In this document: positions 35,668 through 44,539 of the stretch, in pieces
How the letters are laid out: the number at the start of each line of letters is the position of its first letter
Position numbering within the stretch: position 1 is the first letter of the stretch
The notes under the pieces: generated by a model
Told to the model about the DNA's origin: nothing
The model's input: only the letters and a program-made list of their open reading frames with translations
The model's database searches: none
NCBI RefSeq assembly: GCF_900302475.1
Contig: NZ_OMOQ01000002.1
Span: forward strand, 310,001 to 374,000
Direction of reading: 5' to 3'
Source: Defluviimonas aquaemixtae
Lineage (GTDB): Bacteria; Pseudomonadota; Alphaproteobacteria; Rhodobacterales; Rhodobacteraceae
Length of the DNA stretch: 64,000 bases
Translations under genes and position numbers: made by a program

Positions 35668-36890
35668 GGTCCCCGATGAACGTGAACCTGAAGCCGAAAG
35701 ACGCCCCCGACCTTGCCCGCTTCGACTGGGAAGACGCCTTCCGCCTCGAAGACCAGCTTTCCGAAGAGGAGCGGATGCTGCGCGATGGCGCCCGGGCCTA
35801 TGCGCAGGAAAAGCTCCAGCCCCGCGTGATCGAGGCCTATCGCGAGGAGAAGACGGACCCCGACATCTTCCGCGAGATGGGCGAGATGGGCCTTCTCGGC
35901 GTCACGATCCCCGAGGAATATGGCGGGCTAGGGTCAAACTACGTTTCCTACGGCCTCGTCGCACGCGAGGTGGAGCGGGTCGACTCGGGCTACCGCTCGA
36001 TGATGTCCGTGCAGTCCTCGCTGGTGATGTACCCGATCTATGCCTACGGGTCCGAGGAGCAGCGCAGGAAGTACCTGCCGAAGCTCGCAACCGGCGAATT
36101 CATCGGCTGCTTCGGCCTCACCGAACCCGATGCCGGCTCCGACCCCGCCGGCATGAAGACCCGCGCGACGAAGACTGCGAACGGCTACGTCTTGAACGGG
36201 TCCAAGATGTGGATTTCCAACTCGCCGATCGCCGATGTCTTCGTCGTCTGGGCCAAGTCCGACGCCCACGGCGGCAAGATCCGCGGTTTCGTCATTGATA
36301 AGGGTATGAAAGGCCTCACGGCGCCGAAGATCGGCGGTAAGCTGAGCTTGCGCGCCTCGATCACCGGCGAGATCGTGATGAAGGATGTCGAGGTCGGCGA
36401 GGAGGCACTTCTACCCAATGTCGAAGGACTGAAAGGCCCCTTCGGCTGCCTCAACCGGGCGCGCTACGGGATCAGCTGGGGTGTCCTCGGCGCGGCCGAT
36501 TTCTGCTGGCACGCGGCGCGGCAATACGGGCTCGACCGCAAGCAGTTCAACCGGCCGCTCGCCCAGACACAGCTCTACCAGAAGAAGCTCGCCGACATGA
36601 TGACGGAAATCTCGCTCGGCCTTCAGGCGTCCTTGCGCGTCGGACGCCTGATGGACGAGGCCAAGGCCGCACCCGAGATGATCTCCCTCGTCAAGCGCAA
36701 CAATTGCGGCAAGGCGCTCGACATCGCCCGGATGGCGCGCGACATGCATGGCGGCAACGGCATTCAGGAGGAGTTTCAGGTCATGCGGCACGCGATGAAC
36801 CTCGAGACCGTCAACACCTATGAGGGCACGCACGACGTCCACGCGCTCATCCTCGGGCGGGCGATCACGGGCTTGCAGGCCTTCTTCTGA
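35664..36890 (+). CDS. gcdH: Glutaryl-CoA dehydrogenase
   Basis: 408 aa acyl-CoA dehydrogenase that oxidises and decarboxylates glutaryl-CoA to crotonyl-CoA. Diagnostic features: [19 protein letters not shown] near the start, [17 protein letters not shown] [35 protein letters not shown], and the C-terminal catalytic glutamate in [20 protein letters not shown]. The ATG at 35664 overlaps the aminotransferase stop; an internal ATG at 35676 (NVNLKPKD) is a realistic alternative. Followed by an inverted-repeat element and the E1 gene. Confidence 0.94.
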   Translation: MRSPMNVNLKPKDAPDLARFDWEDAFRLEDQLSEEERMLRDGARAYAQEKLQPRVIEAYREEKTDPDIFREMGEMGLLGVTIPEEYGGLGSNYVSYGLVAREVERVDSGYRSMMSVQSSLVMYPIYAYGSEEQRRKYLPKLATGEFIGCFGLTEPDAGSDPAGMKTRATKTANGYVLNGSKMWISNSPIADVFVVWAKSDAHGGKIRGFVIDKGMKGLTAPKIGGKLSLRASITGEIVMKDVEVGEEALLPNVEGLKGPFGCLNRARYGISWGVLGAADFCWHAARQYGLDRKQFNRPLAQTQLYQKKLADMMTEISLGLQASLRVGRLMDEAKAAPEMISLVKRNNCGKALDIARMARDMHGGNGIQEEFQVMRHAMNLETVNTYEGTHDVHALILGRAITGLQAFF

Positions 36891-36976
36891 TTTCTTCTGT
36901 TCTAAAATACCTCCGCCGGAGGCTCCCGGCCCATACCTCCGATGCCTCCGGCGGGAGTACTTGGAAACAGAAGAAA
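36891..36976 (+). repeat. Large inverted repeat, intergenic element copy C
   Basis: Left arm 36891-36923 (TTTCTTCTGTTCTAAAATAC then CTCCGCCGGAGGC) and right arm 36944-36976 are inverted copies of 33 nt with about six mismatches and a 20-nt spacer. The right-arm tail GGAGTACTTGGAAACAGAAG matches the tails of copies A and B. The whole gcdH-E1 gap is taken up by it; it would fold into a long hairpin in the transcript. Confidence 0.75.
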
Positions 36977-36992
36977 ACCGAGCGAGAGAAAC

Positions 36993-39182
36993 ATGGACCG
37001 CGCCGATATCGTTCATGAGAATTTTCTCCGTCGGGTCGCCTCGGGCGATCTGCCGGCGGGCGCAGTGCCGTCCGGGCCCCTCGGGGCGGCGGAGGCGGTC
37101 GCGATCTACCGGGCCGGCTGCCTGAGCCGCGCACTCGACCGGCAGAGCCGGGACATGCAGAAGGCCGGGCAGGGCTTCTATACGATCGGATCGTCCGGTC
37201 ATGAGGGGCTGGCCGCCGTCTCGGCGGCGCTCCGGCCGACAGACATGGCCTTTCTCCACTACCGCGATGCTGCGTTCCAGATCGCGCGCGCGGGACAGGT
37301 GCCGGGCCAGTCGATCACTTGGGACATGGCTCTCAGCTTTGCCTGCTCGTCCGAGGACCCGATCTCGGGCGGGCGGCACAAGGTTCTGGGGTCGAAGGCG
37401 CTCAACATCCCGCCGCAGACCTCGACCATCGCATCGCATCTGCCGAAGGCGGTCGGTGCCGCCTACGCCATCGGCGCGGCGCGGCGACACAAGCCGGAGC
37501 ATCGGACGCTGCCCGAAGACGCCATCGTCTATTGCTCCTTCGGCGACGCCTCGGCCAATCATTCGACGGCCCAGGGCGCGTTCAATACGGCGCAGTGGAC
37601 CGCCTACCAGTCGATCCCGCTGCCTTTGCTCTTCGTCTGCGAGGACAACGGGATCGGGATTTCGACCAAGACGCCGAGGGGCTGGATCGCCGCGACCTTC
37701 CAGAACCGGCCAGGGCTGAAGTACTTCCGCTGCAACGGTCTCGATATCTACGAGACGTTCCGAGTGTCGCAGGAGGCCGCGCATTACGTCCGCACCCGCA
37801 GGAAACCGACATTTCTCCATATCGGCACGATCCGGCTTTACGGACACGCAGGTGCGGACGTGGCCACGACCTATCTTCCGCGCGAGGAGGTCGAGAGCGA
37901 GGAGGCGAACGACCCGCTTCTTCATTCCGTGCGCATGATGGCCGAGGCGGGGGCACTCGGTTCCGCCGAGGCGCTGGCGATCTATGAAGAGACGAACGCG
38001 CGCGTGGCGCGCGTCGCGGCGAGGGCGGTGGCGCGGCCGCGGCTCACGACCGCGAAGGACGTGATGACGAGCCTCATTCCGCCGAAGCGCCTGTGCCGCC
38101 CGACGAACGGTCCCTCGGCCGAAGCACGCGCCGCGGCGTTCGGGGCGGATCTGAAGGCGATGGAGGAACCCCAGATCATGTCGCGGCTGATCAACTGGGC
38201 GCTCACCGACCTGATGCTGGAACATCCCGAGATCGTCATGATGGGCGAGGATGTCGGCCGCAAGGGCGGGGTCTACGGCGTGACGCAGAAGCTCATGAGC
38301 CGTTTTGGCCCGGACCGGATGATCGACACGCTTCTCGACGAGCAGTCGATCCTCGGTCTGGCGATCGGCATGGCGCAGAACGGGTTCGTGCCGATGCCGG
38401 AGATTCAGTTCCTCGCCTATCTGCACAATGCCGAGGATCAGCTCAGAGGCGAGGCGGCGACCCTGCCGTTCTTCTCGAACGGGCAGTACACAAACCCGAT
38501 GGTCATCCGGATCGCCGGGCTCGGCTACCAGAAAGGCTTCGGCGGTCATTTCCACAACGACAATTCCGTCGCCGTGATCCGCGACATTCCCGGCGTGATC
38601 CTCGCCTGCCCCTCGAACGGGGCCGACGCGGCGCGGATGCTGCGCGAAAGCGTGCGGCTTGCGCGGGAGGAGCAGCGGGTCGTCGTGTTCCTGGAACCCA
38701 TCGCGCTTTACCCCATGCGGGACCTCCACGGCGAGAGGGACGGCGCCTGGATGAGTGTCTATCCTGCCGGAAACGAGAAAATTCCACTGGGCGAGGTCGG
38801 TGTGCACGGTGACGGCGAGGACCTCGCCATTGTCACATTCGGCAACGGCTATTACCTCTCCCGGCAGGTGGAAATGCGGCTGTCCGAAAAGGGCGTGAAG
38901 ACCCGCATTATCGACCTGCGCTGGCTGTCGCCCCTGCCTGCCGACACGCTGATCGAGGCGGTCAGGGGCGCGAAACGGATCCTGATCGTCGACGAGACAC
39001 GCCGCTCGGGCGGCATCGCCGAGGCGCTGATGGCGCTTTTCACTGAGCGGACTGACATTCCCCATGCGCGGCTGACGGCCGAGGACAGCTTCATCGCCAC
39101 GGGACCCGCCTACGCGGCTACTATGCCGTCCGCAGATGCCATCTTTGACACGGCGATGGCGCTCACCGGGGGCAAAACATGA
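36993..39182 (+). CDS. Fused alpha-beta E1 component of a 2-oxoacid dehydrogenase
   Basis: 729 aa. Residues ~35-380 are an E1-alpha: GFYTIGSSGHEGLAAVSAAL, LHYRDAAFQIAR, and the TPP motif GDASANHSTAQGAFN (184-198) with EDNGIGIST. Residues ~390-725 are an E1-beta: LEHPEIVMMGEDVGRKGGVYGV, DTLLDEQSILGLAIGMA, MPEIQFLAYLHNAEDQLRGE. The two subunits, separate in most branched-chain 2-oxoacid dehydrogenases, are fused. No E2 or E3 gene is nearby. Context suggests 2-oxoadipate to glutaryl-CoA, but substrate is unproven. It overlaps the next gene (ATGA). Confidence 0.85.
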   Translation: MDRADIVHENFLRRVASGDLPAGAVPSGPLGAAEAVAIYRAGCLSRALDRQSRDMQKAGQGFYTIGSSGHEGLAAVSAALRPTDMAFLHYRDAAFQIARAGQVPGQSITWDMALSFACSSEDPISGGRHKVLGSKALNIPPQTSTIASHLPKAVGAAYAIGAARRHKPEHRTLPEDAIVYCSFGDASANHSTAQGAFNTAQWTAYQSIPLPLLFVCEDNGIGISTKTPRGWIAATFQNRPGLKYFRCNGLDIYETFRVSQEAAHYVRTRRKPTFLHIGTIRLYGHAGADVATTYLPREEVESEEANDPLLHSVRMMAEAGALGSAEALAIYEETNARVARVAARAVARPRLTTAKDVMTSLIPPKRLCRPTNGPSAEARAAAFGADLKAMEEPQIMSRLINWALTDLMLEHPEIVMMGEDVGRKGGVYGVTQKLMSRFGPDRMIDTLLDEQSILGLAIGMAQNGFVPMPEIQFLAYLHNAEDQLRGEAATLPFFSNGQYTNPMVIRIAGLGYQKGFGGHFHNDNSVAVIRDIPGVILACPSNGADAARMLRESVRLAREEQRVVVFLEPIALYPMRDLHGERDGAWMSVYPAGNEKIPLGEVGVHGDGEDLAIVTFGNGYYLSRQVEMRLSEKGVKTRIIDLRWLSPLPADTLIEAVRGAKRILIVDETRRSGGIAEALMALFTERTDIPHARLTAEDSFIATGPAYAATMPSADAIFDTAMALTGGKT

Positions 39183-40216
39183 AGAGCGCCGTCGTCATCT
39201 GCCCCGGCCGGGGCACCTACACGAAAACCGAGCTCGGCTATCTGAAGCGCCATTTCAACGACCGGGCGCTTCTCGGCGCCTTCGACCGGGCGCGCGCGGC
39301 AATGGGGCAGGAGACGCTTTCGGCGCTCGACGGGGCCGCCGCCTATTCCGTCGCCAAGCACACGCGCGGCGACAATGCCTCGGCGCTGATCTACGCGGCG
39401 ACCTTGGGCGATTTTCGCGCGATCGACGACGGGGGCATCGAGGTCGTTGCAGTTTCCGGCAACTCCATGGGCTGGTATTCCGCGCTCGCCTGCGCCGGCG
39501 CGCTTAGTGCCGAAGCGGGTTTCGAAGTCGCGAACACAATGGGCACGCTGATGCAGGAGGCGCTGATCGGCGGCCAGTTGATCCATCCCTTCATGGGCGA
39601 GGACTGGAAGCCGAATCCCGAACGGAAGGCGGAGCTCCTGGCGCTCGCGGCTGAGATCGACCGGCGGCCAGCGCATGTTCTCAGGCTGTCGATCGATCTC
39701 GGCGGCATGCTCGTCCTGGCCGGAAGCGAGTCGGGGCTCAAGGCGTTTGAGCGCACTGTTCCGCTGGAACAGGGTCGATTTCCGATGCGGATTGCGAACC
39801 ATGCCGCGTTCCATACGGACCTTCAGGCACCGGTCGCAGAGCGCGGTCGGGCGAGGCTGTCGCCCGACCTCTTCGGCCAGCCGAAGCTGCCGATGATCGA
39901 CGGGCGGGGTGCTGTCTGGTGGCCCGGCGCGACCGACACGCATGCGCTTTGGGATTACACGCTCGGAGCTCAGGTGACTGAACCCTACGACTTCACCCAC
40001 GCGATCCGCATCGCGGCGCGTGAATTCGCGCCCGATCTCTTCATCATCACCGGCCCCGGTACGACGCTCGGCGGCGCCGTTGCCCAGTCGCTGATCCTGT
40101 CGGATTGGCGCGGCATGGGCTCGAAGACTGATTTCCAGACACGGCAACAGGCGGAGCCGCTCTTGATCTCCATGGGAATGGAATCCCAGCGCGCGGCCGT
40201 CACGAAGGGAGACTGA
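39179..40216 (+). CDS. FabD-fold acyltransferase-like protein in a catabolic cluster
   Basis: 345 aa. The N-terminus VVICPGRGTYTKTELGYL replaces the FabD PGQGSQ loop; the nucleophile elbow is VSGNSMGWYSALACAGALS (S96), the catalytic His lies in ANHAAFHTDL (H212), and GPGTTLGGAVAQSLI is the late glycine motif. At the position where FabD has the malonyl-binding Arg (MRG...MQE), this protein reads MG...LMQE with Met (~121). It therefore may not accept malonyl-CoA. It is translationally coupled to the E1 gene and 1 bp from the aldehyde dehydrogenase; role unknown. Confidence 0.75.
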   Translation: MKSAVVICPGRGTYTKTELGYLKRHFNDRALLGAFDRARAAMGQETLSALDGAAAYSVAKHTRGDNASALIYAATLGDFRAIDDGGIEVVAVSGNSMGWYSALACAGALSAEAGFEVANTMGTLMQEALIGGQLIHPFMGEDWKPNPERKAELLALAAEIDRRPAHVLRLSIDLGGMLVLAGSESGLKAFERTVPLEQGRFPMRIANHAAFHTDLQAPVAERGRARLSPDLFGQPKLPMIDGRGAVWWPGATDTHALWDYTLGAQVTEPYDFTHAIRIAAREFAPDLFIITGPGTTLGGAVAQSLILSDWRGMGSKTDFQTRQQAEPLLISMGMESQRAAVTKGD

Positions 40217-40217
40217 C

Positions 40218-41717
40218 ATGACGCATGAAGACGTGCTGAAGGCCGCGGGCCTGGCGAAGGCGGAGCTGACGGGCGGCACGCTCGCGGTCCATTCGCCGAT
40301 CGACGGGGCCGAAGTGGCGAAGGTGAAGGAAACCGACCCCGTAGACATGGCGAAGGTGATCGCTAAGGCGCAGGAGGCGTTCAGGGCGTGGCGGCAGGTG
40401 CCCGCGCCGCGCCGGGGCGAGCTCGTCCGGCTTATGGGCGAGGAACTGCGCGTCTCGAAGGAGGCGCTTGGCGCCGTCGTGACGCTCGAGGCCGGCAAGA
40501 TCACCTCGGAAGGCCTCGGCGAGGTGCAGGAGATGATCGACATCTGCGACTTCGCCGTCGGCCTCTCGCGCCAGATCTACGGCTTGACCATCGCGTCCGA
40601 ACGCCCCGGCCACCGCATGATGGAGACCTGGCACCCGATGGGTCCCTGCGCCGTCATCACCGCCTTCAACTTCCCGGTCGCGGTCTGGTCCTGGAACACG
40701 GCCCTTGCGCTCGCCTGCGGCGATCCGGTGATCTGGAAGCCGTCGGAAAAGACGCCGCTCACGGCGTTGGCGACGATGAAGATCATGGAGCGCGCGCTGA
40801 AGCGGTTCGGCGACGCGCCCGAGGGGCTCGTCCAACTCGTGATCGGCGGGCCCGAGGTCGGCGAGGCGCTGGTGACATCGAAGGACGTGCCCATCGTCTC
40901 GGCTACCGGCTCGACCCGCATGGGCGGGATCGTCGGCCCGAAGGTCGCGGCTCGGTTCGGCCGCCCGATCCTCGAGCTCGGCGGCAACAACGCGATGATC
41001 GTCGCGCCCTCGGCCGATCTCGACATGGCGGTGCGCGCCATCGTCTTCTCGGCGGTCGGGACGGCGGGCCAGCGCTGCACGTCGCTGCGCCGGCTGATCG
41101 TCCACGATTCGATCAAGGAGGACCTGGTGGGCAAGCTGACCAAGGCCTATGCCAGCCTGCCGATCGGCGATCCCCGCAAGGAGGGCGTGCTCGTCGGGCC
41201 GCTCATCGACCATGCCTCGCGCGACCGGATGCAGTCGGCGCTCGAGAAGGCGAAGTCCGAAGGCGGCAGCGTCCATGGCGGCAAAGTCGTGGCCGAAGGC
41301 GTGCCGCAGGGCGGCGCCTATGTCGCCCCGGCCATCGCCGAGATGCCGGAACAGACCGAAACGGTGAAGACCGAGACCTTCGCGCCGATCCTCTACGTCC
41401 TCGGATACGACACGATCGACGAGGCGATCCGGCTCCACAACGACGTGCCGCAGGGGCTTTCCTCCTGCATCTTCACGCTCAACATGCGCGAGGCGGAGAC
41501 CTTCCTGTCGGCCACCGGCTCGGACTGCGGCATCGCCAACGTCAATATCGGCCCGTCCGGCGCCGAGATCGGCGGCGCCTTCGGCGGCGAGAAGGAGACG
41601 GGCGGTGGCCGCGAAAGCGGCTCGGACGCCTGGAAGGCCTACATGCGCCGCCAGACGAACACGGTTAACTACTCGGCTGAGTTGCCGCTGGCGCAGGGAG
41701 TGAAGTTCGACTTCTGA
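40218..41717 (+). CDS. Piperideine-6-carboxylate / 2-aminoadipate-semialdehyde dehydrogenase (ALDH7-like)
   Basis: 499 aa aldehyde dehydrogenase. ITAFNFPVAVWSWNTALALACGDPVIWKPSEKTP is the NAD-binding core (in part), the general base is E253 (LELGGNNAMIV) and the nucleophile C287 (GTAGQRCTSLRRLIVH). GGAFGGEKETGGGRESGSDAWKAYMRRQTNT (in part) is diagnostic of antiquitin-type ALDH7 enzymes, which oxidise the lysine-derived semialdehyde to 2-aminoadipate. It is 1 bp after the acyltransferase-like gene and 192 bp before the lysine-dehydrogenase-like gene. Confidence 0.88.
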   Translation: MTHEDVLKAAGLAKAELTGGTLAVHSPIDGAEVAKVKETDPVDMAKVIAKAQEAFRAWRQVPAPRRGELVRLMGEELRVSKEALGAVVTLEAGKITSEGLGEVQEMIDICDFAVGLSRQIYGLTIASERPGHRMMETWHPMGPCAVITAFNFPVAVWSWNTALALACGDPVIWKPSEKTPLTALATMKIMERALKRFGDAPEGLVQLVIGGPEVGEALVTSKDVPIVSATGSTRMGGIVGPKVAARFGRPILELGGNNAMIVAPSADLDMAVRAIVFSAVGTAGQRCTSLRRLIVHDSIKEDLVGKLTKAYASLPIGDPRKEGVLVGPLIDHASRDRMQSALEKAKSEGGSVHGGKVVAEGVPQGGAYVAPAIAEMPEQTETVKTETFAPILYVLGYDTIDEAIRLHNDVPQGLSSCIFTLNMREAETFLSATGSDCGIANVNIGPSGAEIGGAFGGEKETGGGRESGSDAWKAYMRRQTNTVNYSAELPLAQGVKFDF

Positions 41718-41751
41718 GTCGTCTCTGAATCACCCCAACTACTCTGCGGTC

Positions 41752-41779
41752 CGGCCCGTCAAAATGACGCGCCGGGCCG
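41752..41779 (+). terminator. Possible hairpin after the aldehyde dehydrogenase gene
   Basis: CGGCCCG (41752-41758) and CGGGCCG (41773-41779) pair, with an inner GTCA-AAA-TGAC (41758-41768) as an alternative stem. There is no T-run. It may be a weak terminator that separates the 192-bp upstream region of the next gene. Confidence 0.35.
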
Positions 41780-41909
41780 TCACATGTATGAGCCCGGCTG
41801 CGAAATTCGTCGGAATGACCGGAGAAATCGCCAACGCCACGGGCGATTCTGACACAGAGTGAACGCGCAGCGCCGGCCGGCAACGCGGTCGGATAGAGAG
41901 GGAAGTTTC

Positions 41910-42992
41910 ATGTCATTCAGCAAGATCGCGGTGCTCGGACTGGGCAAGGTGGGCCATCTCGCGGCGGAGCTGCTGGCCGAGGCGGGATTCGCCGTGACGG
42001 GAGTAGATGCCCGTGCCGTCTCGGGCTGCCCCTTCCCTGTGAAGACAACGGATTTGGCCGATCCCGATGGTCTGAACGATGTGCTGAAAGATCAGGAGGC
42101 GGTACTCTCCTGCCTGCCCTACCACCTGAATTCCGGCGTCTCGACCGTTGCCCATGGCCTCGGCATCCACTACTTCGACCTGACCGAGGACGTGCCCACG
42201 ACGAAGCACATCCGCGACCTCGCCGAGACGGCCAAGGGCGTAATGGCCCCGCAATGCGGCCTCGCCCCCGGCTTCGTCGGCATCGTCGGCGCGCATCTGG
42301 CCCAGATGTTCGAGAAGGTCCGCTCGATCCGCCTCCGCGTCGGTGCGCTGCCGCAGAACCCGACGGGGCTTCTCGGCTACGCCTTCAACTGGTCGCCCGA
42401 GGGCGTCGTGAATGAGTATCTCAACGACTGCGAGGTGATCGAGGAGGGCGTGCACAAGACCGTCTCGGCGATGGAATGGCTCGAAACCATCTATATCGAC
42501 GGCGTGAAGTTAGAGGCCTTCACCACCTCCGGCGGGCTTGGCACGATGTGCGAGACTTACGCCGACCATATCGAGAACCTCGACTACAAGACCATGCGCT
42601 ATCCGGGCCACGTACAGCTCATGAACTTCTTCTTCCACGAACTGCTTATGCGCGAAAACCGCGAAATGGCGGGCCAGATCCTGACCCATGCCAAACCGCC
42701 GGTGGACGAGGATGTGGTCTATGTCCATGTCGCGGCCGAAGGCTGGACCGAGGGGCAGCTGAGGCGCAAGGAGTACGTCCGCGCCTACTATCCGCTGGAG
42801 ATCGCCGGCAAGCGGCGCACCGCGATCGCCTGGACGACCTCGGCCTCCGTCGTCGCCGTGATCGAGATGGTGCGGGACGGGCTATTGCCCGCAAAAGGGT
42901 TCCTCAAGCAGGAGGACATCCCGCTCCTGCCCTATCTCGAGACGCGGACCGGCCGCTACTACAAAACAGGCCACAGGGGCCGCGGCAGCTGA
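41910..42992 (+). CDS. Saccharopine dehydrogenase-family enzyme, lysine 6-dehydrogenase-like
   Basis: 360 aa. N-terminal Rossmann fold: IAVLGLGKVGHLAAELLAEAG. The middle reads CGLAPGFVGIVGAHLAQMF and RVGALPQNPTGLLGYAFNWSPEGVVNEYLN in part, with TSGGLGTMCETYADHIENLDYKTMRYPGH in part; these resemble both lysine 6-dehydrogenase and bacterial saccharopine dehydrogenase. As lysine 6-dehydrogenase it would feed the adjacent ALDH7 enzyme directly; as saccharopine dehydrogenase a separate lysine-ketoglutarate reductase would be needed elsewhere. GAGGGAAG upstream of the ATG. Confidence 0.82.
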   Translation: MSFSKIAVLGLGKVGHLAAELLAEAGFAVTGVDARAVSGCPFPVKTTDLADPDGLNDVLKDQEAVLSCLPYHLNSGVSTVAHGLGIHYFDLTEDVPTTKHIRDLAETAKGVMAPQCGLAPGFVGIVGAHLAQMFEKVRSIRLRVGALPQNPTGLLGYAFNWSPEGVVNEYLNDCEVIEEGVHKTVSAMEWLETIYIDGVKLEAFTTSGGLGTMCETYADHIENLDYKTMRYPGHVQLMNFFFHELLMRENREMAGQILTHAKPPVDEDVVYVHVAAEGWTEGQLRRKEYVRAYYPLEIAGKRRTAIAWTTSASVVAVIEMVRDGLLPAKGFLKQEDIPLLPYLETRTGRYYKTGHRGRGS

Positions 42993-43122
42993 GGCGAACG
43001 TGCAACCAGAACCGGGCGCGTTCACCAGGTCCGAAGCGGCGTGAAGGTGGCATGTGGGTACGGCGCGAGGAGTGCATTGCGAACCCGACAGCGTGGGCGA
43101 CGCATGTTGAATGACAAGCGGG

Positions 43123-43800
43123 TCAGCCGGCGAACAAGCTCGGACCGAACAGAAGAACCGCCAGCGGCACAGGCGCGACGGCGATCGCCACAGTCAGAAC
43201 AAACCATGGCAGGTAGAACAACCGGCTGGCCCCCGCAATAATGGCGATCCCCCCGCCACCGCCAATCACGAAGTTTCCGGGTAGGTTGATCAGAACGGCC
43301 AAGACTATGTAGCGGTTTTGAAGCAGGGTGCGCGGCAGTCGATTGGGCGAAGTGGACAGCAGGACTTGCAGCTTTTCGGCGTCGGGTACGGCATCGAAGC
43401 GCCTCAGCAGGGTTTCGCACTGGGTCAGATGCAAATCGCGACTGAAGCGTATCAGGGTCGTGATCGGAATCGTCAGACCGATCAGGAATGCTATGTTCAG
43501 GCCCGCGACGGTACACAGATAGACCAGCGGGACTATCTCGACCCCCATAGCCGCCATGAGCCCCAAGCCAATCTCCACGCCCGGCACGAACGGGATAGCA
43601 AGCGCAATCGCGTAGACTGCCGCGAACGTCATGATCATGCGGTGAACCGTATCCTCATTGCTCGGCCGGATGTCGACGTTCAGAGAATCACGAACAAAAT
43701 AGAAGGCGTGATTTGCGGCAACGATCAGTACGATCAGCCCTGCAATCCGGACAATCGCACGAACCGGCCGCCTGTCGCTTTTGCCCGCCTCTTCCGGCAT
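43123..43800 (-). CDS. Integral membrane protein, unknown (possible VTT/DedA-like fold)
   Basis: 225 aa with about five hydrophobic segments (~15-30, ~55-73, ~80-115, ~170-190, ~195-220). AIPFVPGVEIGLGLMAAMG and the glycine-rich NFVIGGGGGIAIIAG recall the paired re-entrant motifs of VTT/DedA proteins, but the match is loose. Family not firmly recognised. It overlaps the upstream DUF3833-like gene by one base (TAATG), so the two are co-transcribed. GC content in this stretch is lower than in its neighbours. Confidence 0.65.
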   Translation of the reverse strand: MPEEAGKSDRRPVRAIVRIAGLIVLIVAANHAFYFVRDSLNVDIRPSNEDTVHRMIMTFAAVYAIALAIPFVPGVEIGLGLMAAMGVEIVPLVYLCTVAGLNIAFLIGLTIPITTLIRFSRDLHLTQCETLLRRFDAVPDAEKLQVLLSTSPNRLPRTLLQNRYIVLAVLINLPGNFVIGGGGGIAIIAGASRLFYLPWFVLTVAIAVAPVPLAVLLFGPSLFAG

Positions 43801-44288
43801 TACCTGTCTTCGGCTATCAATCGCGGAGCGCTGTTAAGCCGGGCCTCGAATGCGAATTCGCGCTCGATGCTCCAGTACCAGCGGCGCATCTTCCAAGTGG
43901 CGGTACCTTCGATCCGGTCGGATTCGACTGTTTCTCTCCAGGTGATCGTCGCGTCCTTGTCCGGAAACCGCGTTATGCTTTCAGAGCGCCAGCCTCCGTC
44001 CGTCTTCTGCGCCTTGTAGGGCCGCGCGGGATAGTCGCAACGCAACTCGCATTCCTTCGAAACGAACGTTCCGTTCGCGAAGACGAACGTATCCTCGACA
44101 TCTTTTGGCTGCCCGTCGGGGCCCAACACGCCATTGAACGACATTCCGTCCAGCGGCCCAGGACCCTCAGGTTGAAATCTGTCGATGCGGGCGAGCCTAT
44201 CGCCGATACGGTCAGAGGTGAATGCCGCCGCCAGCCCTGTCGCGGCAACAGCGAGCGCCACAAGCGTAATTCCTCGTTTCAAGGGCAT
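43800..44288 (-). CDS. DUF3833-like exported/anchored protein
   Basis: 162 aa. The N-terminus MPLKRGITLVALAVAATGLAAAF is a signal peptide or anchor. The mature part contains GMSFNGVLGPDGQPKDVEDTF, ECELRCDYPARPYKAQ, GTATWKMRRWYWSIEREF, the kind of beta-rich sequence annotated as DUF3833, here with two closely spaced Cys (CELRC). Function unknown. Translationally coupled to the membrane protein downstream. Confidence 0.6.
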   Translation of the reverse strand: MPLKRGITLVALAVAATGLAAAFTSDRIGDRLARIDRFQPEGPGPLDGMSFNGVLGPDGQPKDVEDTFVFANGTFVSKECELRCDYPARPYKAQKTDGGWRSESITRFPDKDATITWRETVESDRIEGTATWKMRRWYWSIEREFAFEARLNSAPRLIAEDR

Positions 44289-44539
44289 ACCGGAAGAATA
44301 CCAGAATAAGCGAAGTATCCATAATCACGACCTGAAAGCGCATCCAGCCGCGGGCCAAGGGAATGGAGGGCTATCCCGAACATTATCCGGATGGCGCGAC
44401 GAAACGGCGGCTTCGCCCGTTTCACGCGTGAATTCGGCGCTCTTTCTCAACCGCCCGTCAGTCGATGTCCGAAGGGTGTGAGCCGTGCCCGCATCCTGAT
44501 ATCGTCGTCCCGACGGGTATCCGGTTTGGGAGGGACATC

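Noticed and set aside
36411..39065. 884-codon open frame on the minus strand opposite gcdH and the E1 gene
   Set aside because: Antisense shadow; the plus-strand genes have clear motifs and ribosome sites, while this one is Arg/His-rich without any domain.
39179..40216. fabD for fatty acid synthesis
   Set aside because: No fab genes nearby, the malonyl-binding Arg is not seen and the protein is longer and more diverged than FabD.
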